Shown: in pieces, positions 1-5,449 of the stretch | Layout of the letters: each line of letters starts with the position of its first letter | How positions within the stretch are numbered: the stretch's first letter is position 1 | Source: an uncultured Clostridia bacterium | GTDB lineage: Bacteria > Bacillota > Clostridia > UBA1381 | DNA length: 6,978 nt | Assembly: GCA_944391635.1 (NCBI GenBank) | Contig: CALXUL010000365.1 | Coordinates: 1-6,978 of the forward strand | Direction of reading: 5' to 3' | Translations under genes and position numbers: made by a program | The notes under the pieces: generated by a model | The model's database searches: none | What the model was told of the DNA's origin: nothing | Seen by the model: the letters and a program-made list of their open reading frames with translations, nothing else

Positions 1-1
1 T

Positions 2-94
2 GCGATTGCTGATAATGTAGCAAAGCATGCTTTCACTGCGGCTTTTAAGCGTGAGTTTCCACGAAGTCATCAGGTTTATGTGAGTGAGAAGTGA
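2..94 (+). CDS. C-terminal end of an unidentified protein (partial)
   Basis: An open frame enters from the left edge and ends at TGA 92-94, giving 30 residues that end in HQVYVSEK. The tail is mixed charged and hydrophobic, with the stretch AFTAAFKREFPRSHQ, and has no membrane segment. I do not recognise the family from so short a piece. It is read as a real gene end because the frame is open from the edge and an intrinsic terminator in the same orientation follows about 90 nt later, with no other + strand gene in between. The start and function lie outside the window. Confidence 0.55.
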   Translation, partial: AIADNVAKHAFTAAFKREFPRSHQVYVSEK

Positions 95-183
95 GATTTA
101 ATTGTAATTAACTAATATGTATGTTTAGCTGATTTTTAGCTTATAAGTAGAAGTGGAATATCTTAATTATTGATCAAAGCATG

Positions 184-211
184 GCTCAACCTTTGTTGAG
201 CTTTATTTTTT
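184..211 (+). terminator. Intrinsic terminator of the left-edge gene
   Basis: A perfect 7-bp stem GCTCAAC (184-190) / GTTGAGC (195-201) closes a 4-nt loop (cttt) and is followed by a T-rich run (202-211). The T-run lies only on the + strand side, so it would end transcription of the gene finishing at 94. It does not look bidirectional. Positions 95-183 between the gene and this hairpin hold no gene that I can see. Confidence 0.75.
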
Positions 212-387
212 GTAAATATGATGTCAAAATAGTGTGAATTCGATGAATTTAGGCGCAGAAAGGTAAAAATGATACTATATCCATAGTTTGTAACAATGTA
301 AGTGGAGAAATTTATATAAAAATGGAGACGTGGAAAATTATAAATTGAGATGACTAATTTGATTTTAGGCCTACTTGAACAGACAAC

Positions 388-1055
388 ATTTATAATAATT
401 TCTGTTTTATTTGATATTTTATCTTTTACGAACATAAACAAATCGTAAAAATCTTTCATTCGCGTGTTAGCAATACCACGACTAAATATAGTTTCAAGTT
501 TTTGAGCAACGATGGTTTCACTGTTATAATCAGCTACTTCTACAGGTTTACCATCAATCAAAGACTTATATGTGTATTTGATTTCTTTACGTGTTATTAC
601 ATCACCAGTCGGAATATCTATTTTAATATTTGCTTTCGTTTTATTATAGATAATCTCCAATAAATGTACACGATAGCCAACATAAGCCGCTCCTTCATGT
701 AATTTTGCAATTTTACCTGTCCGTTGAATATTATAGGATCATTAGGAACAGGGGAGATTGCACAAATCTCATCAATCATTTTAGTTACTTCAGAAAGATT
801 TAGGTTTCTTCCTTTAATATCAGTATCTATATCTTCTGTAGTTCGATTATTGATTCCAACTAAACTCGCCAAAAGAAAGCCACCTTTTAAAATCAGATTA
901 TTTTTATAACGAGATTTAGCAATTCTTTGTATGAAATCATCTAAGGTATATTCTTCTAAAATGATTTGTGTCGTGGTCCTACTTTGTTTAGCTAATTTTC
1001 GCATATGTGCAATCATTTGTTGATTATTGGAAAAATCTCTAAAATTATCAGTCAT
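388..1055 (-). pseudogene. abiEii: AbiEii-type nucleotidyltransferase toxin, frameshifted and 3'-truncated
   Basis: This is the remnant of the toxin of a type IV abiE toxin-antitoxin pair. Intact members are nucleotidyltransferases of roughly 290 residues. The 5' frame begins at ATG 1055-1053, directly after the antitoxin stop, and carries the nucleotidyltransferase signature KGGFLLASLVGINN followed by RTTEDID (GG at residues 58-59, Asp75 and Asp77). Family-like sequence then continues in another frame: HEGAAYVGYRVHLLE, KIDIPTGDVIT, VAQKLETIFSRG and RMKDFYDLF. The change of frame lies near 720-735 and is explained by one lost base; frame 1 runs to a stop at 618. Family resemblance ends near 388, after KISNKTEIII. 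The remaining open frame to 163 is low-complexity sequence that even crosses a terminator hairpin, so the C-terminal third is missing. No good Shine-Dalgarno precedes the ATG, so translation probably depended on coupling to the antitoxin. The toxin is very unlikely to be functional. Confidence 0.85.
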
Positions 1056-1646
1056 TTACATTAATACATCTATATAATTTAAAACTTTTGATGTAGTCCT
1101 AAAAGCTTTTGCAAAGTACATCAATTTTGCAATATTCTTTTCTTTTTGTTTTAAATACTGCTTAAAGGCTTTGTTTACTATTTCAGGATCAACATGATTT
1201 TGGGGACGTAATATTTCAGCCATAGTTCTATCAAGTGAATAAATTTTAACAGTATTTCCTTGTAGAGTCTGTATCGTTGTAATTCCTAATTTATAAAGCT
1301 TTAGTATTTGCTGATGAGCGGAGATTTGTTCTTTTAAAGATGCATTTTTATATCCAGCAGGAAAGGTAAGATCAATTTTATCAGGAACACGGTCACTCAA
1401 CCCATATAAATATAGTGCTGAATTTAATGAGATTATTCCTTTTTTTAATCGCTTTTGAATTACGTAATATGGGTCCTCTAAATGATTGGGACTGCCATAA
1501 ATTCCTTTATCTAGAATAATTAAGATATTATCTTTAAGATATTTTTTTATCTGCTGTCCCGAATAATTTTTCTCTGAAAGTTGCTTACGAGATATAACAT
1601 AATTATTTGCTTCCAGCAATTTATTTAGAGTTGCTTTGTCAGCCAT
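1056..1646 (-). CDS. abiEi: AbiEi-like antitoxin and transcriptional autorepressor
   Basis: The product has 196 residues. The N-terminal part (about 1-75) reads as a winged helix-turn-helix: LNKLLEANNYVISRKQL, SGQQIKKYLKDN, then a strand pair ILIILDKGIYGSPN, as in AbiEi-type antitoxins. The middle ISLNSALYLYGLSDRVPDKI and the DLTFPAGYK stretch are typical of the family's C-terminal domain, and SLDRTMAEILR is a recognisable motif. Known AbiEi proteins neutralise the AbiEii toxin without forming a stable complex (type IV) and repress their own operon by binding inverted repeats at the promoter. The start ATG at 1646-1644 is supported by GAGG at 1658-1655, 8 nt upstream. The stop TAA (1058-1056) abuts the toxin ATG (1055-1053). 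The frame is intact while its partner is broken, so it is now an orphan antitoxin or a repressor kept for other reasons. The family call is firm; present function is inferred. Confidence 0.85.
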   Translation of the reverse strand: MADKATLNKLLEANNYVISRKQLSEKNYSGQQIKKYLKDNILIILDKGIYGSPNHLEDPYYVIQKRLKKGIISLNSALYLYGLSDRVPDKIDLTFPAGYKNASLKEQISAHQQILKLYKLGITTIQTLQGNTVKIYSLDRTMAEILRPQNHVDPEIVNKAFKQYLKQKEKNIAKLMYFAKAFRTTSKVLNYIDVLM

Positions 1647-1674
1647 CTTAATCGCCTCACTTATCTAAATTATA
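1647..1674 (-). promoter_or_regulatory. Putative abiE promoter -10 and ribosome binding site
   Basis: On the minus strand TATAAT (1674-1669) lies inside the left operator arm. GAGG (1658-1655) follows and then ATG at 1646. This would give a very short leader of about 16 nt. No convincing -35 hexamer is seen at 16-18 nt upstream of this -10 (the bases there read CCCATT or similar), so the promoter call rests mainly on the -10 and its position under the operator. Confidence 0.45.
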
Positions 1675-1710
1675 CCCTATAAGTTAATATAAATGGGTAT
1701 AATTTAGATA
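1662..1710. promoter_or_regulatory. Perfect 16-bp inverted repeat, probable AbiEi operator
   Basis: Arms TATCTAAATTATACCC (1662-1677) and GGGTATAATTTAGATA (1695-1710) are exact reverse complements with a 17-nt spacer. Equivalent points of the arms are 33 bp apart, about three helical turns, so two bound protomers would face the same side of the DNA. Each arm contains TATAAT: the left arm reads it on the minus strand (1674-1669) just upstream of abiEi, and the right arm reads it on the + strand (1698-1703). AbiEi of Streptococcus agalactiae is known to bind two inverted repeats cooperatively in its promoter. Assigning this repeat to AbiEi is inference from position and symmetry. Confidence 0.7.
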
Positions 1711-1753
1711 TTTAATTTACCCAATTAATAAGTAACCCGTAACATATTAACTT
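1681..1753. repeat. Second inverted repeat, interleaved with the operator
   Basis: AAGTTAATAT (1681-1690) and ATATTAACTT (1744-1753) are exact reverse complements. The first copy sits inside the spacer of the 16-bp operator repeat, so the two repeats interleave. On each copy's own strand the GTTAATAT core is followed 4-5 nt later by GGGT, which makes the match longer than the core. The DNA is AT-rich, so some of this could be chance. An additional binding site is possible. Confidence 0.35.
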
Positions 1754-1777
1754 AATATTTTCCTATTTATCAACTAA

Positions 1778-1800
1778 TAAATTAATCAGTTATTAATTTA
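1778..1800. repeat. AT-rich hairpin or operator-like inverted repeat upstream of the T-box promoter
   Basis: TAAATTAAT (1778-1786) and ATTAATTTA (1792-1800) form a 9-bp inverted repeat around a 5-nt centre (CAGTT). It ends 15 bp upstream of the -35 of the T-box promoter. No T-run follows in either direction that would make it a clear terminator. It could be a regulator site, or chance in a region made almost only of A and T. Confidence 0.3.
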
Positions 1801-1815
1801 ATTTTAAAAATACTA

Positions 1816-1843
1816 TTGACATAAAATTAAATCCTGATATTAT
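1816..1843 (+). promoter_or_regulatory. Promoter of the T-box / peptide-binding protein operon
   Basis: A consensus -35 TTGACA (1816-1821) is followed after 16 bp by TATTAT (1838-1843), which carries an extended -10 TG one base upstream (1835-1836). A second TATTAT overlaps at 1841-1846 but with a 19-bp spacer. Transcription would start near 1850, about 20 nt before the first recognisable T-box stem. Confidence 0.75.
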
Positions 1844-1870
1844 TATGTTCAACAATAAAAATAATACTTG

Positions 1871-2142
1871 GCTTTGATAAGGAAAGTAACATAAAATAGA
1901 GTTTTCAGAGAGTCTTCGGTTGGTGAAAGAAGACAACAATATTTTTAGCGAAAATCACCTTTGAGCAGAAAATACGATATTTAGTATTTTCAGGGTTCGC
2001 CCTTTATAGCGGCGACGTATCGCTAATCATTTAGATTGGCCGCACGTGCATGAGGTTAATATTTAATACTATTAACGATAAATAGGTGGTACCGCGTTAT
2101 AGACGCCCTATTAGATCAAATTGATCTAGTAGGGCGCTTTTT
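1871..2142 (+). ncRNA. T-box riboswitch (tRNA-sensing leader)
   Basis: The leader has the ordered elements of a T-box. An AGUA box lies at 1885-1888 and AGAGAG at 1907-1912. The distal hairpin GTCTTC (1912-1917) / GAAGAC (1929-1934) carries the GGTTGGTG loop motif. CACCTTTGAGC follows at 1956-1966. A UUCG hairpin with flanking CCCTTTA (2000-2006) resembles the Stem II F-box region, and Stem III pairs GTTAATA (2055-2061) with TATTAAC (2070-2076). The T-box sequence is aataggtggtaccgcg (2081-2096). The antiterminator pairs TAGG (2083-2086) with CCTA (2107-2110) and GCG (2094-2096) with CGC (2104-2106), leaving the classic 7-nt bulge TGGTACC (2087-2093). The bulge base T2090 predicts a tRNA with discriminator A, which argues against Asp, Asn, Glu, Ser, Gly, Cys and His. 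The specifier lies within about 1973-1983; I cannot choose between a Tyr codon (TAC 1973-1975 or TAT 1978-1980) and Ile ATT (1979-1981). Uncharged tRNA would promote read-through. Confidence 0.93.
2104..2142 (+). terminator. T-box intrinsic terminator
   Basis: The stem 2104-2117 pairs with 2123-2136 (14 bp, one G-T wobble at 2111/2129) around the loop AAATT and is followed by TTTTT (2138-2142). Its 5' arm shares bases 2104-2110 with the antiterminator, so the two structures exclude each other. This is the switch that decides expression of the downstream genes. Confidence 0.93.
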
Positions 2143-2171
2143 GTTTATCCAGGCTAAAGAGGAGAGATTTT

Positions 2172-3803
2172 ATGAAAAAATGGATGAGATTTTTAGCAAG
2201 TGGGTTGTTAACTGCTAATGCAGTAGCTGCATTGACAGCATGTTCAAGTGAAAAAAACGCATCAACCCAAAAGTATGAAAGTTCTCTAACTTGGATGACT
2301 ACATCCGAAGTTCAAACACTAGATCAAAATAAAATGGTAGATACTTCTAGTGGAGAACAAGCTACCAATGTTTTTGAGGGACTTAACAGAATGGATAAAG
2401 ATGGTAAAGTTTCATCTGGCGTGGCTACTACATCTACTTCTAGTAAAGATGGACTAACGTGGACATTTAAATTACGAAAAAATGCCAAATGGAGTAATGG
2501 TCAACCAGTTACTGCTCAAGATTTTGTATATTCTTTACAAAGAATGATGGATCCTAATACTCAATCTCAACAACAGAATAATTATCAAGCGGTAAAGAAT
2601 GCAAGCCAAGTAGTAGCCGGTAAGAAATCACCGAATACGTTAGGTGTTGAAGCCAAAGATGCACACACTTTAGTGGTTCATCTTGTTCATCCCGTTCCTT
2701 ACTTCAAAACTTTGACAGCTTCTAGTTGGAATCCTGTAAATAAGGATACCGTACAAAAATATGGCAAAAAGTATGGCACCGCTTCTAAATACATGGTATA
2801 TAATGGTCCATTTGTAAGCAGTGGGTGGACTGGTTCTAATTTGAGTTGGAAGCTTAAAAAGAATAATCAATATTGGGATAAAAAAGATGTAAAGCTTAAA
2901 ACCGTAAATTATACAGTTGTCAAGACTCCTTCAACGGATTACAACCTTTATCAATCTGGTAAGCTAGATGGAGCATTCCTTGATACACAAGCTTCTAAAC
3001 AACTAAAGCATCAAGATGGATACAGGGTTTTCAAACTAGATAGAACTGAATATTTAACTTATAACGTTTCTAAAAATAAGGATATGGCCAATGCTAATGT
3101 AAGAAGAGCTTTTTCAATGGTCCTTGATAGAGCAGAATTAGCCAAAACAGTGGGTGGTGCAAATACAGTAGCAACTACATTTACAGGTCCGCAAGAAACT
3201 GTAAACGGAGTTAACTTTAATAAATATTTTGCTGAACAAGGTGCTACAAGTAAGTACACCAAGTTTAACAAGCAGGAAGCCAACGTATTATTTAACAAAG
3301 GGCTTAAAGAATTAGGAAAATCCAAAATGGAGTTTACTTTAGGTGGAGACGATGACGATGTTTCTAAGAAGGTTTTAGAATATGTTCAAAGTCAATTTGA
3401 AAGCACCTTTGGTAAAAAAGTAGAAGTTCATGTGAGAACAATGCCTAAAACTACAAGAGTAAGCAACATGTTAAATGGTAAATATGATGTTGATTACACT
3501 GGATTAAATCCAGCATTTACTGATCCATATGCAATGCTCAGCGTTATGGCAACAGATCAAAATTACAACTTTGGTAAATGGTCTAATAAACAATATGACA
3601 ACTACTTGGATGCTTCTAGCAAAGAAATGAATATTAATAAACGTTTAAAGGATTTAATGAATGCAGAAAAAGTATTGGATTCTGAACAACCATTATCTCC
3701 ATTATTCCATGATGGACAAGCATGGATGGTAAGAAGTTCTGTTCATAATCTTGGTTTCTCATTAGGTAAATTCAATTTTAGAAGTGCATACGTAACTAAA
3801 TAG
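2172..3803 (+). CDS. Oligopeptide ABC transporter substrate-binding lipoprotein (OppA family)
   Basis: The product has 543 residues, normal for the OppA/DppA family (SBP_bac_5). A lipoprotein signal peptide is plain: charged start MKKWMR, hydrophobic core, lipobox LTAC with the acylated cysteine at residue 24, then a polar SSEKNAS linker. It would be anchored outside the membrane and bind peptides for import. Family landmarks include TLDQNKMVD (about 49-57), the ATNVFEGLNRMDKDGKV region, and LTWTFKLRKNAKWSNGQPVTAQDFVYSLQR (about 95-124). The N-terminal half also contains YMVYNGPFVSSGW, and the C-terminal half VRRAFSMVLDRAELA. The start is set by the lipoprotein signal and by GAGGAG at 2159-2164. 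It lies directly behind the T-box terminator, so its expression should depend on an uncharged tRNA. No permease or ATPase gene is present in the window, so it probably docks on a transporter encoded elsewhere. The ligand is unknown. Confidence 0.92.
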   Translation: MKKWMRFLASGLLTANAVAALTACSSEKNASTQKYESSLTWMTTSEVQTLDQNKMVDTSSGEQATNVFEGLNRMDKDGKVSSGVATTSTSSKDGLTWTFKLRKNAKWSNGQPVTAQDFVYSLQRMMDPNTQSQQQNNYQAVKNASQVVAGKKSPNTLGVEAKDAHTLVVHLVHPVPYFKTLTASSWNPVNKDTVQKYGKKYGTASKYMVYNGPFVSSGWTGSNLSWKLKKNNQYWDKKDVKLKTVNYTVVKTPSTDYNLYQSGKLDGAFLDTQASKQLKHQDGYRVFKLDRTEYLTYNVSKNKDMANANVRRAFSMVLDRAELAKTVGGANTVATTFTGPQETVNGVNFNKYFAEQGATSKYTKFNKQEANVLFNKGLKELGKSKMEFTLGGDDDDVSKKVLEYVQSQFESTFGKKVEVHVRTMPKTTRVSNMLNGKYDVDYTGLNPAFTDPYAMLSVMATDQNYNFGKWSNKQYDNYLDASSKEMNINKRLKDLMNAEKVLDSEQPLSPLFHDGQAWMVRSSVHNLGFSLGKFNFRSAYVTK

Positions 3804-3819
3804 TTAGGGAGAAATAAAG

Positions 3820-5040
3820 ATGACTAAAACAGCTTTCGTAAATTGCAATCTGTTTGTAGGGACTGAAGATAACTTATTAGAAAATGCGTGGTTTATTGTA
3901 AATAATGAAACCGGAAAATTAGAAGTTAAAGGAACTGGAAAATTTACTTTTCCTGATATCGATAAAACTGTTGATTTAAAAGGTCAGTATGTTATGTCGG
4001 GGTTAATCAACGCTCATACTCATATTGGCTATATTAACGTAAGCAAAGTTCATTATCCCGAAACTGAAACTTTAACTACTTATAAAGCATTAAAGGATTT
4101 AAAGAGTGGTTTAAAAGGTGGCGTTACCTATTTACGAGGATGTGGTTCACCATTTGATGTTGATGTTAAATTGAACAACATTCGTAAGGATTTTCCTTTT
4201 GATGGACCTCGAATTAAACCTACAGGGATGCCTATTTCAATTTTAGGTGGACATTCTGATCGACCATTAGGAAGTCCATTATATGACAGAGGGACACCTA
4301 ATTATTCTCATTTAGTGAATTCAAGAGATGATGTACGAAAAGCAGTACGTGAACAATTTAAAAAGGGTGCTGAAAACGTCAAACTAATGGCGACTGGCGG
4401 TATTATGTCTCAAGGAGATCAAATCGATGATACTGAACTTTCACTAGAAGAAATGAAAGTAGCAGTGCAAGAAGCACATTCTAAGCACATGACAGTATGT
4501 GCTCATGCAGAAGGTAGACTAGGGATTCATTATGCTGTAGTAGCTGGCGTTGATTCAGTTGAACATGGCTTTTATACGAGTGATGAAGATATTGATCTAA
4601 TGAAAAAACAGGGGACATTCTTATCTCCTACTCTAATTGCAGGACATCAAATTGCAATTTATGGTAAAGGTAAAATGACTGATTTTTCTTACAATAAGAT
4701 GTGTCAGCACGTAGAAGCCTTTTATAAACATGTTGGTAAGGCTATTAAAGCAGGAGTTAAGCTAGCTTTAGGAACAGATGCTGGGACTTTTAAAAATCCA
4801 CTTAAAAATACAGCTAAAGAACTAACCGAATTAGTTCGAGCAGGTGCTACCAACTATCAGGCTCTACATGCAGCTGGACTAGGCTCTGCGGAATTGCTCC
4901 AAATCGATAAAGAATATGGCTCTCTTGAAGAAGGTAAATTTGCAGACTTCCTAGTATTAAAAGAAAATCCATTAGTCAATATTGCGGCTGTAGAGCAAGA
5001 AGATAAGCAAGTATATCAACATGGAGTTAGGAAATTTTAA
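3820..5040 (+). CDS. Amidohydrolase of the COG1228 type, possible dipeptidase
   Basis: The product has 406 residues with a full set of amidohydrolase-superfamily metal ligands. These are HTH in GLINAHTHIGY (His66, His68), a lysine in ENVKLMATGG (Lys188, the expected carboxylated bridging Lys), His229 in CAHAEG, His249 in SVEHG, and Asp320 in LGTDAGTF. This pattern suggests a two-metal site in a TIM barrel. The flanking N- and C-terminal strands (LKGQYVMSG and GSLEEGKFADFLVL) form the usual small beta domain. It has no signal peptide, so it is cytoplasmic. Some characterised COG1228 members are prolidases or Xaa-Arg/Lys peptidases; others act on imidazolonepropionate or other small substrates. 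It starts 16 nt after the binding-protein gene with AGGGAGA at 3806-3812, so it is almost certainly in the same T-box operon. From this pairing I infer hydrolysis of an imported peptide or amide. The fold and metal site are firm; the substrate is not. Confidence 0.88.
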   Translation: MTKTAFVNCNLFVGTEDNLLENAWFIVNNETGKLEVKGTGKFTFPDIDKTVDLKGQYVMSGLINAHTHIGYINVSKVHYPETETLTTYKALKDLKSGLKGGVTYLRGCGSPFDVDVKLNNIRKDFPFDGPRIKPTGMPISILGGHSDRPLGSPLYDRGTPNYSHLVNSRDDVRKAVREQFKKGAENVKLMATGGIMSQGDQIDDTELSLEEMKVAVQEAHSKHMTVCAHAEGRLGIHYAVVAGVDSVEHGFYTSDEDIDLMKKQGTFLSPTLIAGHQIAIYGKGKMTDFSYNKMCQHVEAFYKHVGKAIKAGVKLALGTDAGTFKNPLKNTAKELTELVRAGATNYQALHAAGLGSAELLQIDKEYGSLEEGKFADFLVLKENPLVNIAAVEQEDKQVYQHGVRKF

Positions 5041-5073
5041 TATCTCTGTACTACTATTTTTACAAGGAAAATA

Positions 5074-5105
5074 AGGAGAAGGAAAAATTTAGTCCTTCTC
5101 TTTTT
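5074..5105 (+). terminator. Intrinsic terminator of the T-box operon
   Basis: GAGAAGGA (5076-5083) pairs with TCCTTCTC (5093-5100) around a 9-nt loop, followed by TTTTT (5101-5105). The stem can extend by A-T pairs into the T-run. It lies 33 nt after the amidohydrolase stop and closes the operon as two genes. Confidence 0.88.
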
Positions 5106-5399
5106 GTGTCGATTCATTATCACTTGACAAATTAGTAGCAAATCTAAATATCATTTTTAGTTAAAAAAGAAATAGATCTGAAATACATTTGACAAGTTAG
5201 AGAAAACAATATGTTTATATCTATTAATAGGCCTTATCCATCGGCACAGGTTAAATTCGAAAATAACAAAATAAGAAGCCTTATCAGTTGCGATGGTAAG
5301 GCTTCTTTGAGTATCACTATTGATATTTTTAGTCAGAAATTCAACGTAATCATATTTTTACCTAAAACTTCTCTTATATATTTTTTGATCATTACAAAT
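5106..5399. other. Non-coding spacer with repeats, no supported gene
   Basis: This stretch of nearly 300 bases carries no gene I can support. A + strand frame starting at 5211 runs 78 codons, but it crosses two strong hairpins, has no Shine-Dalgarno and resembles no family. Two TTGACA hexamers inside near-identical 12-mers, TTGACAAATTAG (5124-5135) and TTGACAAGTTAG (5189-5200), lack a convincing -10 at the usual distance. The main content is the set of competing repeats at 5231-5307. The stretch may be debris at the edge of the insertion sequence. Confidence 0.6.
5231..5307. repeat. Three-segment competing repeat with strong hairpin
   Basis: AAGAAGCCTTA (5273-5283) and TAAGGCTTCTT (5297-5307) form an 11-bp hairpin, extendable to 14 bp with one wobble. 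Read on the minus strand it is followed by a T-rich stretch (5272 down to 5258), so it could act as a terminator in that direction. GCCTTATCCATCG (5231-5243) can also pair with CGATGGTAAGGC (5291-5302), giving 12 bp with one bulged T. The 8-mer GCCTTATC occurs directly at 5231-5238 and 5278-5285. The two pairings exclude each other. Confidence 0.55.
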
Positions 5400-5427
5400 A
5401 AAAAGAACGATGCAAATAGCATCGTTC
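5396..5427 (-). terminator. Intrinsic terminator reading leftward, probably from the insertion sequence
   Basis: GAACGATGC (5405-5413) and GCATCGTTC (5419-5427) form a perfect 9-bp stem around a 5-nt loop. On the minus strand a T-run (5404 down to about 5396) follows. It lies directly after the point where the transposase remnant loses family resemblance, which suits the 3' end of that gene. Confidence 0.75.
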
Positions 5428-5429
5428 CC

Positions 5430-5449
5430 TTGCTTGAATTTGCTTGAAT
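5430..5449. repeat. Tandem 10-bp direct repeat at the transposase deletion point
   Basis: TTGCTTGAAT occurs twice in tandem at 5430-5439 and 5440-5449. It sits exactly where transposase homology gives way to the terminator region, which suggests that a deletion between short direct repeats removed the 3' part of the gene. Confidence 0.5.

Noticed and set aside
163..387. The open frame on the minus strand continuing the toxin as about 75 further residues
   Set aside because: It is low-complexity, crosses a + strand terminator hairpin and shows no AbiEii features; it is read-through after a breakpoint, not real protein.
600..740. Programmed ribosomal frameshift in the toxin gene
   Set aside because: No slippery heptamer or stimulatory structure is seen at the change of frame, and the gene is also truncated; a simple one-base loss explains it.
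724..909. Small + strand open frame of 61 codons
   Set aside because: It lies antisense to the conserved nucleotidyltransferase motif of abiEii and has no ribosome site.
1976..1978. GAT (Asp) as the T-box specifier codon
   Set aside because: The T-box bulge base T2090 predicts a tRNA discriminator A, whereas tRNA-Asp normally has G; this makes Asp unlikely though not impossible.
2670..3325. Two minus-strand open frames inside the binding-protein gene (2670-2870 and 3059-3325)
   Set aside because: Both are antisense shadows of a well-supported gene, without ribosome sites or family resemblance.
5211..5447. 78-codon + strand open frame, possible small membrane protein
   Set aside because: It spans two strong hairpins with terminator character, has no Shine-Dalgarno and overlaps the transposase remnant end.
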